Shown: positions 54,609 through 63,340 of the stretch, one piece after another
Layout: each line of letters starts with the position of its first letter
Numbering within the stretch: the stretch's first letter is position 1
Source: an uncultured Brachyspira sp.
Lineage (GTDB): Bacteria; Spirochaetota; Brachyspiria; Brachyspirales; Brachyspiraceae
Reading direction: 5' to 3'
DNA length: 64,000 nucleotides
NCBI RefSeq assembly: GCF_944393015.1
Contig: NZ_CALXYQ010000013.1
Coordinates: 1 to 64,000 of the forward strand
Program-made: the position numbers and the translations under genes
Notes under the pieces: model-generated
The model's database searches: none
What the model was told of the DNA's origin: nothing
The model's input: the letters and a program-made list of their open reading frames with translations, nothing else

Positions 54609-55934
54609 ATGATGCGTTCATTATTTGCCGGCGTGTCTGGTTTGCAAAATCATCAAACTCGAATGGATGTGGTTGGAAATAACATAGCTAACGTTAATAC
54701 TTACGGATTTAAAAGAGGAAGAGTTACTTTCAAGGATATGATAAGCCAATCTTTAAGCGGAGCAGCTAAGCCGCAAGAGGATAGAGGCGGTATCAATCCT
54801 CAGCAGGTAGGCTTAGGTATGATGGTTGCAACTATAGACACTATACATACTCAAGGTGCTTTACAAGTTACAGGTGTAAACACTGATTTAGCTATTCAGG
54901 GAGAAGGTTTCTTTATTGAAAAAAGAGGCAATAATTCTTATTATACAAGAAATGGTGCTTTTTCTTTAGATAAAGACGGATATTTAGTAAATCCTTCTAA
55001 TGGTTATAAAGTACAAGGTTGGAATGCTGTACTTAATCCAGAAACTGGTGAAATGGATTTAAATACTGCTGCTGGTGTAGAAGATATAATTATACCAGTA
55101 GGTTCAAAAGATCCAGCAAGAGCTACAGCTAATACAAAATATTTCTGTAACTTACAAAAGAGCGGAGAAACACATCAATCAGATTTAACTATATACGATT
55201 CTACAGGAATCCCTCGTCAATTAAGAGCAACTTTCACTAGAACAGATGTTAACAGATGGGATATGGTAATAGATATACCAGATGCTACTGAAGGAAGTGT
55301 AAGTGTATCAGCAGGCGATCCAGTAGAAGGCGGCGGAAACAATACTTTCCAATTAGTATTTAATGATGCCGGTTCTTTGATTTCAGTAAGTGATGGAACT
55401 AACACACAAACAGAGGGCGTATTAATGCCTAATGTATCTTTCACTTATCAAGGAACAGAAGGTGAAGTAAATCAAACTATTAACCTTACTTTAGGTGAAG
55501 TTGGTTTATTTAATGGTATTACACAATTTGAATCACCATCAACAACTAAAGCTATAGAACAAGATGGTTATACTATGGGTATGCTAGAAGGTTTCAGCTT
55601 TGATGACAGCGGTCAGATTACTGGTGTATTCACTAATGGAAACAGAAAAACTTTGGGTCAGGTTGCTTTAGCTAAATTTAATAATGCAGGCGGTTTAGAG
55701 AAAGCAGGAGATACTTTATTTGTACAAAGCAATAACTCAGGAGCTGCCAATATAGGTGTTGCTTCAGCAGAGGGCAGAGGTTCTATTAAAGCAGGAACTT
55801 TAGAGATGTCTAACGTTGATTTGAGTGAGCAGTTTACAGATATGATAGTAACTCAAAGAGGATTCCAATCTAATGCTAGAACTATAACTACAGCAGACCA
55901 AATGCTTCAGGAAGTTATAGCTCTTAAGAGATAA
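54609..55934 (+). CDS. flgE: Flagellar hook protein FlgE
   Basis: The 441-residue protein has the rod/hook N-terminus (MRSLFAGVSGLQNHQTRMDVVGNNIANVNTYGFKR region), TLGQVALAKFNNAGGL and a C-terminal NVDLSEQFTDMIVTQRGFQSNARTI helix. K167 and C180 are 13 residues apart, matching the Lys165/Cys178 pair that forms lysinoalanine cross-links between hook subunits in Treponema denticola. GGAGG lies 10 bases before ATG 54609; a second ATG follows directly. It starts the flgE-flbD-motA-motB block. Confidence 0.95.
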   Translation: MMRSLFAGVSGLQNHQTRMDVVGNNIANVNTYGFKRGRVTFKDMISQSLSGAAKPQEDRGGINPQQVGLGMMVATIDTIHTQGALQVTGVNTDLAIQGEGFFIEKRGNNSYYTRNGAFSLDKDGYLVNPSNGYKVQGWNAVLNPETGEMDLNTAAGVEDIIIPVGSKDPARATANTKYFCNLQKSGETHQSDLTIYDSTGIPRQLRATFTRTDVNRWDMVIDIPDATEGSVSVSAGDPVEGGGNNTFQLVFNDAGSLISVSDGTNTQTEGVLMPNVSFTYQGTEGEVNQTINLTLGEVGLFNGITQFESPSTTKAIEQDGYTMGMLEGFSFDDSGQITGVFTNGNRKTLGQVALAKFNNAGGLEKAGDTLFVQSNNSGAANIGVASAEGRGSIKAGTLEMSNVDLSEQFTDMIVTQRGFQSNARTITTADQMLQEVIALKR

Positions 55935-55986
55935 TAAATAGACTTTTTATAATTTTATAGTATAATAGAGTTAGGAGTTTCTGATA

Positions 55987-56211
55987 ATGATACATATAAC
56001 AAGATTTGATGGAAGTATATTATATGTTAATCCTCATCAAATAGAATTCATGGAGGAGACTCCTGATTTGGTAATAACAATGTTATCTGGAAGGAAGGTA
56101 GTAACTAAAGATAGTTTTGAAACGGTGCTAAATAGAATAATAGACTACAGAACTAGAATAGTTGATGAAAAAAGTGTAAAAAAGCCATCGTTCTATGGTA
56201 ATGAAGAATGA
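55987..56211 (+). CDS. flbD: Flagellar protein FlbD
   Basis: The 74-residue protein matches the spirochaete and Gram-positive FlbD family: MIHITRFDGSILYVNPHQIEFMEETPD and GRKVVTKDSFETVLNRII. It lies between flgE and motA, its standard place in the spirochaete fla operon. Its function is not settled. Confidence 0.92.
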   Translation: MIHITRFDGSILYVNPHQIEFMEETPDLVITMLSGRKVVTKDSFETVLNRIIDYRTRIVDEKSVKKPSFYGNEE

Positions 56212-56249
56212 AAATAAATAAAAAATAAATTTTAGTTAGAGGTCAAAAT

Positions 56250-57041
56250 ATGGATATATTTGTACCATTAGGTGTTGTATTAGTTATAGCTATTAACTTA
56301 TTCGGTATCATTGCAGGAGGCGGTAATGTAGGTCATATGGTTGACTTTGCATCTGTAGTTGTTACAGGTTTGGGAGGTACAACTTCGCTTTTAGTTGCTA
56401 ATGACTTAGGAACTATATTAGGTGTTCCTAAAGCTATAAAAGTTCTTTTGAAAAAACCTGATTATGATGAAGCACAAATTATTATAACACTTTTAAGTTT
56501 TTCAGAAAAAGCTAGAAGAGAAGGTTTATTAGTATTAGAAGATGATATACAAGAAATTTCAGATCCTTTACTTAAAAAAGGTATGCAGCTTGTAGTAGAC
56601 GGAACAGATCCAGAGCTTGTAAAAAACATTCTTAATACAGAAATAGATAACGTAGAAGCAAGGCATGATACAATTAAAAAAGTATTTGAAGATGCTGCTT
56701 CATTATATCCTGCTTGGGGTATGATTGGTACATTAATCGGACTTGTAATCATGCTTAGAAGTTTGGGCGGCGGCGGCGGTATGGAAGCTATCGGTTCTGG
56801 TATGGCTGTAGCACTTATTACTACATATTACGGATCTGTTATAGCTAACGGTTTTGCTTTGCCTATAGCTGGAAGACTAGCAGCAAGACATGCTTCAGAA
56901 GCTACTGTTCAAAACATTATGCTTGAAGGTATATTATCTATACAGGCAGGTGATAACCCTAGAATAGTAAAAGATAAACTTATATCATTCTTACCTCCTG
57001 CTCAGCGTCAGAAAGTTAATGAACAAGTAGGAGATAGATAG
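56250..57041 (+). CDS. motA: Flagellar stator protein MotA
   Basis: The 263-residue protein has four membrane helices: two near the N-terminus (1-60) and two later (about 148-205). Between them is the cytoplasmic loop with R/E residues that contact FliG. The proton-channel helices contain PAWGMIGTLIGLVIML and ALITTYYGSVIANGFALPIAG. It forms the ion-driven stator with MotB, 42 bases downstream. Confidence 0.95.
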   Translation: MDIFVPLGVVLVIAINLFGIIAGGGNVGHMVDFASVVVTGLGGTTSLLVANDLGTILGVPKAIKVLLKKPDYDEAQIIITLLSFSEKARREGLLVLEDDIQEISDPLLKKGMQLVVDGTDPELVKNILNTEIDNVEARHDTIKKVFEDAASLYPAWGMIGTLIGLVIMLRSLGGGGGMEAIGSGMAVALITTYYGSVIANGFALPIAGRLAARHASEATVQNIMLEGILSIQAGDNPRIVKDKLISFLPPAQRQKVNEQVGDR

Positions 57042-57083
57042 TAATAGAAATATAGATGATATAAATAATTTTAGAGGTAAAAA

Positions 57084-57884
57084 ATGGCTACTATTAAATT
57101 TGGTAAAAAAGCTAAAAAAGTTGGAGACAAAGCACAAGTACCAGGTCCTTCAGCTCCTTTATGGCTTCAAACTTACGGAGACTTCGTAACATTAGTATTG
57201 ACATTCTTCGTAATGCTTCTTGCAACAATGTCTAGTTCTGTTAACGATTCTTCTATACAGCTTATTGCTACAGCATTCCAAGGTTCATTCGGAGTTATGC
57301 CGGGAGGTGCTACACTGTCTCAAAGCAAACTTATTTATGGAGGAGCTAATGCTAATACACTTCCATCTACAGACAGAGGATATTCTGTTGGAAGAAGCAT
57401 AGATAAGGCAAGTTCTGTTTTGGAATCAGAAATAAAAAGCAGAAAGGTAAGAATAGAAGAAGATGAAAGAGGCTTTATCATAAGTCTTGGTGCAGATCAA
57501 TATTTTGAATCTGCTTCTACTAATTTAGTTGATAATCAAAGTAATGTTGAAACTTTTATCAAATTAGCTTCTGTGCTTAGCGGTTTGCCTAATGATGTAA
57601 GAATAGAGGGTCATACAGATTCAGGATCTATCATTCCTGGAAGTATTACAGAACAGAAATTTGGTAATAACTGGGGACTTTCTTCTGCAAGAGCTATGGT
57701 TGTTTTAGAAAAAATATTTGAAAATGATCAGGCTGGTAAACTAGATAGAAATAAATATTCAATTGCAGGATATGCTGACACAAGACCAGTTGCTTCTAAT
57801 GATTTACCAGATGGAAGGGCTTTAAATAGAAGGGTTGATATTGTTGTAGTAAGAAATGATGTTACTTATTATAATCAAAGGTAA
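57084..57884 (+). CDS. motB: Flagellar stator protein MotB
   Basis: The 266-residue protein has a short basic start, one membrane helix carrying the essential ion-binding Asp (D33 in YGDFVTLVLTFFVMLLA), a plug/linker and an OmpA-like peptidoglycan-binding domain (about 130-260; VRIEGHTDSGS, SSARAMVVLEKIF, NRRVDIVV). It anchors the stator to the cell wall. The gene after it is a methyltransferase, not fliL. Confidence 0.95.
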   Translation: MATIKFGKKAKKVGDKAQVPGPSAPLWLQTYGDFVTLVLTFFVMLLATMSSSVNDSSIQLIATAFQGSFGVMPGGATLSQSKLIYGGANANTLPSTDRGYSVGRSIDKASSVLESEIKSRKVRIEEDERGFIISLGADQYFESASTNLVDNQSNVETFIKLASVLSGLPNDVRIEGHTDSGSIIPGSITEQKFGNNWGLSSARAMVVLEKIFENDQAGKLDRNKYSIAGYADTRPVASNDLPDGRALNRRVDIVVVRNDVTYYNQR

Positions 57885-57899
57885 AGCGTAAAAAATAAG

Positions 57900-58772
57900 A
57901 TGCTCTTAGCTGATAAATGGAAAGACTATAAAATTATAGATTGCGGTGAAGGCGAAAAACTTGAGAATATAGGAGGGTTTTTAGTATCCCGTCCGGATTC
58001 TCAAGTTATTTGGTCTAAACAGTTAAAAAAATGGGAAAAATTAGATGCTATATATCATCGTTCGGATAAGGGCGGAGGTTATTGGCAGTATATAAATAAG
58101 CCTAAAGATAATTTTATCATAAAATATCAAGATTTATCATTCAAAATAGAATTTACTAATTTCAAACATATAGGTATTTTTCCGGAACAGGCTGTTAATT
58201 GGCAGTTCATTATTGATAAAATAAAAGAGAAAAAATCTTCTACTCATAAAGATAAAGAAATAAAAGCATTGAATTTATTTGCATATACAGGCGGTGCCAC
58301 TGTTGCTTGTGCCTATGCTGATTGTAATGAAGTTGTACATGTTGATGCTTCAAAAAAAATAGTAGGGCATGCACAGAAAAATATAGAAATAAACAATTTG
58401 CAAAATAAAAAAGTAAGATTCATTATAGAAGATGTTATCAAATTTGTATTGAGAGAAATAAGACGCGAAAGAAAGTATGATGTTATAATAATGGATCCTC
58501 CTGTATATGGAAGAGGTCCTAATGGAGAACTTTGGCAGATAGAAACTAGTTTAAAAAGATTAGTAGAAGAATGTGTTAAACTTTTGTCAGATGAGCCTAT
58601 TCTTTTTTTGATAAATTGTTATACAGCAAGTTTTTCTCATATATCATTAAAAAATATTTTATCAACTTCTATAAAACATAATGGAATTTTTGAAAGCGGT
58701 GAAATAGGTATTCCTATAGAAAATTCTGATATTGTTCTTCCTTGCGGAATATATGCAAGGTTTCATTCTTAA
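57900..58772 (+). CDS. SAM-dependent methyltransferase (RlmI-like)
   Basis: The 290-residue protein has the class I methyltransferase fold: motif I NLFAYTGGATVACAYADC, an acidic strand VVHVDASKKIVGHAQKNIEINNL, and the catalytic-type motif IIMDPPVYGRGPNGELW. It resembles COG1092 (RlmI/RlmK-like) enzymes that methylate cytosine in 23S rRNA, but lacks their PUA domain. The rRNA target is inferred. It lies 15 bases after motB and may be read from the flagellar transcript, though no clear ribosome site precedes ATG. Confidence 0.82.
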   Translation: MLLADKWKDYKIIDCGEGEKLENIGGFLVSRPDSQVIWSKQLKKWEKLDAIYHRSDKGGGYWQYINKPKDNFIIKYQDLSFKIEFTNFKHIGIFPEQAVNWQFIIDKIKEKKSSTHKDKEIKALNLFAYTGGATVACAYADCNEVVHVDASKKIVGHAQKNIEINNLQNKKVRFIIEDVIKFVLREIRRERKYDVIIMDPPVYGRGPNGELWQIETSLKRLVEECVKLLSDEPILFLINCYTASFSHISLKNILSTSIKHNGIFESGEIGIPIENSDIVLPCGIYARFHS

Positions 58773-58786
58773 ATAAGTTTAAAAAT

Positions 58787-58817
58787 AAAAAGGAGCCATT
58801 TTACTGACTCCTTTTTT
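58787..58817. terminator. Bidirectional terminator between methyltransferase and ptsI
   Basis: AAAAAGGAG (58787-58795) pairs with CTCCTTTTT; the 5' A run and 3' T run let it work in both directions for the convergent genes. Confidence 0.85.
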
Positions 58818-58838
58818 ATTAATTATATTTTCATTAAG

Positions 58839-60584
58839 TTAATAACTTATAGTACCGCCTTTTTCATGTACTTCTATGAATCTTAACAATTCAGCTTTAA
58901 CTTCTTCAGCAGTATCAAGTGAAAGTACTCTTTTTGCTAACATCTGACATTCAGATTTATCCAAAGAGATTATCATCTTTTTAACCTCAGGTATTGATAT
59001 TGCTGACATAGAGAATACATCAAGACCGAGTCCGAAAAGTAATGGTACAGCAAGTAAATCTCCTGCTAACTCTCCGCACATAGAAATAATAATTCCGCTT
59101 GCATGTGCACCTTCTATAGCCATTTTTATAGCTATAAGTACAGAAGGGTTATAAGGATCACAAATAGCTGCTATTTTTTCGTTTCCTCTGTCTGAAGCTA
59201 AAGTGTATTGAGTTAAGTCATTAGTACCTATTGAGAAGAAATCAGATTCTCTTGCAAAAGCCTCGGCTCTGAATACAACAGAAGGTGTTTCTATCATCAT
59301 ACCCAATTCCAAAGATTCATTAAAAGGAACATTTTCTCTCATAAGTTCTAATTTACATTCATTGAATATAGCTTTAGCCTTACGGAGTTCTTCTATAGAT
59401 ACTATCATAGGAAGCATAACTTTAATTTTACCAAAAGCTGAAGCTCTAAGTAAAGCTCTGAATTGAGTTCTAATAATAGAAGTTTTATCCAAACATATTC
59501 TCAAAGCTCTCCAACCAAGAGCAGGATTTTCTTCTTTAGGCATCTCTAAATAAGGCAGATATTTATCGCCTCCTATATCCATAGTTCTTATGGTAACAGT
59601 ATGTCCGCTCATAGCAACAGCAACTTCTTTATATGCTCTAAATTGCTCTTCTTCTGTAGGGAAGTCTGTATTTTCCATAAATAGGAATTCTGTTCTATAC
59701 AGTCCTATACCATCAGCACCATTTTTCAAAACTCCTCCTAAATCAGCAGGAGAACCTATATTAGCATATACTCTTATTTTTGTACCATCTTTAGATATAG
59801 CATCTTTATGGGCATACTCTTTTAATAAAGCTCTTTTCTTGTCGAATTCATCTTTAAGCTTCAAACATTCATCTATAGATTCTTTAGTAGGATTTACTAT
59901 AACGGAACCAGTATTTCCATTAACTATTATAATTTGATTATTTTCTAAATCTTTTAAATTTTCACCTACGCCTACAACAGCAGGAAGCTCTAAAGATCTA
60001 GCCATAATAGATGTATGTGAAGTTCTTCCGCCTATTTCTGTAACAAATGCAAGGGTATTATCCAAATCCAAATTAGCAGTGTCGGAAGGAGTTAAATCTC
60101 TTGCAATTACTATAGAATCTTTAGGAAGGTTAGAAACATCAACTATATCTTCGCCTTGAATATTTCTTATCCATCTGTCAGAAATATCAAGTAAATCTCC
60201 AGCTCTCTCTCTTAAATATTCATCTTCGACTTCGCTTAACATTTTAGTATAAACTTCTATACCCTGTGATAAAGCATATTCTGCACAAACTTTATCATCA
60301 GCTATAATATTATTAACCTCTTCAAGCAAGTCATCATCTTCAAGCAAAGTAATATGAGCATCAAATATAGCAGCTTTTTCTTCTGAAACTTTTTTAGCTG
60401 TAGTTTCTCTTATTTTTATGAGCTGTTCTTTTGTTTTATTTCTAGCTTCTAATAGTCTAGCCTGCTCAGAATTTACTTCTTTACATGGGCATTTAGAAAT
60501 TACTAAGTCTTTTTTTAAAAAGAGATAAACTTTACCTATAGCTATACCGGGAGAAACCCCAATACCAGTAATTCTTTTTTCCAT
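58839..60584 (-). CDS. ptsI: Phosphoenolpyruvate-protein phosphotransferase (PTS Enzyme I)
   Basis: The 581-residue protein has Enzyme I length and domains: ITGIGVSPGIAIGKV start, HPr-binding helices (about 30-140), the phospho-His domain with GGRTSHTSIMARSLELPAVVG, and the PEP-binding barrel (FLFMENTDFPTEEEQF, SDFFSIGTNDLTQYTLASDR, ISMCGELAGD). It transfers phosphate from PEP to HPr. It follows ptsH by 29 bases. No sugar-specific EII genes or HPr kinase lie in the window. Confidence 0.97.
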   Translation of the reverse strand: MEKRITGIGVSPGIAIGKVYLFLKKDLVISKCPCKEVNSEQARLLEARNKTKEQLIKIRETTAKKVSEEKAAIFDAHITLLEDDDLLEEVNNIIADDKVCAEYALSQGIEVYTKMLSEVEDEYLRERAGDLLDISDRWIRNIQGEDIVDVSNLPKDSIVIARDLTPSDTANLDLDNTLAFVTEIGGRTSHTSIMARSLELPAVVGVGENLKDLENNQIIIVNGNTGSVIVNPTKESIDECLKLKDEFDKKRALLKEYAHKDAISKDGTKIRVYANIGSPADLGGVLKNGADGIGLYRTEFLFMENTDFPTEEEQFRAYKEVAVAMSGHTVTIRTMDIGGDKYLPYLEMPKEENPALGWRALRICLDKTSIIRTQFRALLRASAFGKIKVMLPMIVSIEELRKAKAIFNECKLELMRENVPFNESLELGMMIETPSVVFRAEAFARESDFFSIGTNDLTQYTLASDRGNEKIAAICDPYNPSVLIAIKMAIEGAHASGIIISMCGELAGDLLAVPLLFGLGLDVFSMSAISIPEVKKMIISLDKSECQMLAKRVLSLDTAEEVKAELLRFIEVHEKGGTISY

Positions 60585-60613
60585 ATTATAATTCCATAAA
60601 TAAAATTTTTAAT

Positions 60614-60880
60614 TTAGTCTTTTAAATTAGCTATAAATTCTTCTACTTTTTTTAAATTTTCTGCTTCATTATCACCATCGCAATAAACTGTAAGAACAGA
60701 TCCTTTTTTTACTCCTAAAGATAAAACTTTTAAAAGAGATGAAGCATTAACTCTTTTACCAGCTTCATTTTCTACTTCTATCTTACAGCCTGTTAATGAT
60801 TTAATAAATGTTACGAACTCATTACCAGGTCTGGCATGAAGTCCTGTATCATTTTGTATAGTAACTTTACCTGTAGTCAT
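60614..60880 (-). CDS. ptsH: Phosphocarrier protein HPr
   Basis: From ATG 60880 the protein has 88 residues with the catalytic H15 in TGLHARPG and a regulatory serine position (S48, in VNASSLLKVLSLG) equivalent to Ser46 of Bacillus. GGAGG lies 8 bases before ATG 60880; a longer frame from 60895 would put the ribosome site inside the gene, so the shorter start is preferred. It heads a two-gene operon with ptsI. Upstream 60896-61065 is AT-rich without clear signals. Confidence 0.95.
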   Translation of the reverse strand: MTTGKVTIQNDTGLHARPGNEFVTFIKSLTGCKIEVENEAGKRVNASSLLKVLSLGVKKGSVLTVYCDGDNEAENLKKVEEFIANLKD

Positions 60881-61065
60881 TGGCAACTCCTCCATTCTTT
60901 TCTTATATATAGTTTAAAGTATATCAGTTTTTTCTCATTTGTCAAATTATATATGTACTAAATGATATATTTTATTATACTAAGAGCATAGTTTTTTAGT
61001 GAATTTTTTTTATAAAAAATAAATATTATGTAAATTTCTATTTAAAATATAAATGATTATATGAT

Positions 61066-61848
61066 TTATTGTTTTTTTGCTATCATATTAAAATAAATAC
61101 CTTGCAAAACTAAAAACGGATAAACTTTACATTTTAATAATTTTAAATTAGATATTCCGCCTGTCAAAAATATTTTGCATTTAATATTATATTTGGATTT
61201 AATGTATTTTTTGGTTTCTGATACGGCATAATTAACAGTACCTATTGTATTATATATAGCACCTGACATAATAGCATCTTTTACATTATTGTTTATAGGA
61301 TTAGGTATTGATTGTATAGGACCTATTTCATAATAAGGTAAAGATGTAATATTTGATAATGCCTGATAACTTGTTTTTGTACCTGATATTATCATACCGC
61401 CTAAAAATGTGAAATCTGAAATCATAATACTTATTGTAGTAGCTGTGCCCATATCTATAACTATTGAAGCGTATTTCTCTTCATTACTATTACTGATTTT
61501 TTCAAGACATATAGATGCATAAGTTGATAAGATTCTATCTATACCAACAGAATCTTTAGGTTCATAAAAATTATCTTTTAATTCAATATCATTATGAGTA
61601 ACTCTATGAGGCTTCATATTAAAGCAATCTTCTATGCTGCCTTCGAACAAATCATTTACTTTCAGTGAAACACTGCTGTAAAATACCTGCTTTATATCTG
61701 CATGATTATTTTTTATTTCATTTAAGGCATTTACCAGATCTAAAGCATTACTATGTTCTATAGCTTTATAGTATAAAGGTTGGCAATTTTTTTCTTCAAA
61801 AATTCCTAGCTTAACTCTAGTGTTTCCTATGTCTGAAAGCAAATACAT
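61066..61848 (-). CDS. coaX: Type III pantothenate kinase
   Basis: The 260-residue protein has the ASKHA fold of CoaX: phosphate-1 motif LLSDIGNTRVKLGIFE, DSVGIDRILSTYASI, VIDMGTATTISI (the FLGGMIISG segment follows) and a late IFLTGGIS. It phosphorylates pantothenate in the first step of coenzyme A synthesis; coaBC at 39968 supplies later steps. It starts 2 bases after the cca stop, so the two are co-transcribed. Confidence 0.93.
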   Translation of the reverse strand: MYLLSDIGNTRVKLGIFEEKNCQPLYYKAIEHSNALDLVNALNEIKNNHADIKQVFYSSVSLKVNDLFEGSIEDCFNMKPHRVTHNDIELKDNFYEPKDSVGIDRILSTYASICLEKISNSNEEKYASIVIDMGTATTISIMISDFTFLGGMIISGTKTSYQALSNITSLPYYEIGPIQSIPNPINNNVKDAIMSGAIYNTIGTVNYAVSETKKYIKSKYNIKCKIFLTGGISNLKLLKCKVYPFLVLQGIYFNMIAKKQ

Positions 61849-61850
61849 TT

Positions 61851-63245
61851 TTAAACCCCGTCTTTTATATTATTACTCTCTAAAAAGTTTTTTGTTTTTT
61901 CCATAAGGAATTCTCTATTATTTAATTCCGGTTCATCTAATATTAAATCCAGTAAATAATTTAATATTTTTCCTATTAAAGGTCCTGGATTTAAATTAAA
62001 TTCATTGATTAAATCATTTCCGTCTATTTTTAGATCTTTAACCGTAATAGCATTTTCTTCTTCAATTATTTTGTCAATTCTAGCTAATAGTTTAGGTATA
62101 GCTTTGCTTTCTTTGTCTTTTCTGTTTCCGCTTCCAAGTCTGTCAGCTTCTCTTAATCTTAAAAGAGGTCTTATATTTTCAACACCAATAGCACGCATAA
62201 ATCTTCTAACCGCACCGTCAGTCCATTCATCTTGATAATAGAACATATGCTGTCTTACTAATAAGGTAACGAAATCTATTTCAGAATTTGAGTATTTTAA
62301 TCTTTTCATTATTTTTTTAGCAATACTGGCTCCTACAACCTCATGATTATAATAAACAGGATCATCTTGTTTTGATACCTTTTTTTGAACCATAGGTTTA
62401 GCTATATCATGAAATAGTGCTGCAAGCCTTACCAATAATGTTAATTCTTCAGTTTCTAAAGGCTCAACTGATTGTATTGTATGAAGAATATGATAATAAA
62501 CATCGTACTTATGAAATTTATTTTGATTGACTCCAAAACCCTGCATAAGTTCAGGTAATATTAAAGATAATACACCAGTTTTTCTAAGTAATTCTAAACC
62601 TCTGAAAGGATTTTTGGACAGCAGTATGCCGTTAAACTCTTCTCTTATTCTTTCTGCAGCAATTGAAGCAAGCATTCCTGTAGAGTGAGTTATAGCATCA
62701 AATGTTTCTTTTTCTATATCGAAATCTAATTTAGTAGCGAATCTTATGGCACGCATTATTCTAAGACCATCTTCTCTAAATCTTTCATAAGGATTGCCTA
62801 CAGATTTTACTATTTTTCTTTTTATATCTTTCATACCATCAAACATATCTATTAGACTTCCATCTAAAATGTTATACGCCATGGCATTTATTGTTAAATC
62901 TCTTCTAGGTAAATCTTCTTCTATATTAGAAGCATATTTTACATGATCAGGATGTCTTCCGTCACTGTAATTTCCGTCGCTTCTAAAAGTTGTTATTTCC
63001 ACATGCATATCTTCTATAATTACAAGTATAGTACCATGCTTGATGCCTGTTGGGATAGTATATTTAAATATTCTTTGTACATCTTCTGGTCTTGCATCTG
63101 TGGTGATATCATATTCATGCGGAGTGATGCCCATTATAGAATCTCTAACTGCACCGCCTACTAAAAAACACTGAAAGCCTTCAACATATAATATTCTTGC
63201 TATTTCTTTTATCGGATGAGGTATATCTGTAAATATTTTCTTCAC
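61851..63245 (-). CDS. cca: CCA tRNA nucleotidyltransferase (polyA polymerase family, HD-containing)
   Basis: The 464 residues hold a class II nucleotidyltransferase head (FLVGGAVRDSIMG; HEYDITTDARPEDVQRIF; RRDLTINAMAYN) with the DxD-type metal site, the RNA-binding neck (DGLRIMRAIRFATKL) and an HD domain (LVRLAALFHDIAKP). It adds or repairs the 3' CCA of tRNAs; the tRNA-Thr in this window lacks an encoded CCA, in line with this role. A poly(A) polymerase cannot be excluded from sequence alone. Confidence 0.9.
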   Translation of the reverse strand: MKKIFTDIPHPIKEIARILYVEGFQCFLVGGAVRDSIMGITPHEYDITTDARPEDVQRIFKYTIPTGIKHGTILVIIEDMHVEITTFRSDGNYSDGRHPDHVKYASNIEEDLPRRDLTINAMAYNILDGSLIDMFDGMKDIKRKIVKSVGNPYERFREDGLRIMRAIRFATKLDFDIEKETFDAITHSTGMLASIAAERIREEFNGILLSKNPFRGLELLRKTGVLSLILPELMQGFGVNQNKFHKYDVYYHILHTIQSVEPLETEELTLLVRLAALFHDIAKPMVQKKVSKQDDPVYYNHEVVGASIAKKIMKRLKYSNSEIDFVTLLVRQHMFYYQDEWTDGAVRRFMRAIGVENIRPLLRLREADRLGSGNRKDKESKAIPKLLARIDKIIEEENAITVKDLKIDGNDLINEFNLNPGPLIGKILNYLLDLILDEPELNNREFLMEKTKNFLESNNIKDGV

Positions 63246-63340
63246 TTAATATCCTATAATGTTTTTATTTTATATAGTATATACAATTTTTGATTAATTA
63301 CAAATTTTTAACACTGTACAAACATACTAATATTGTAGTA

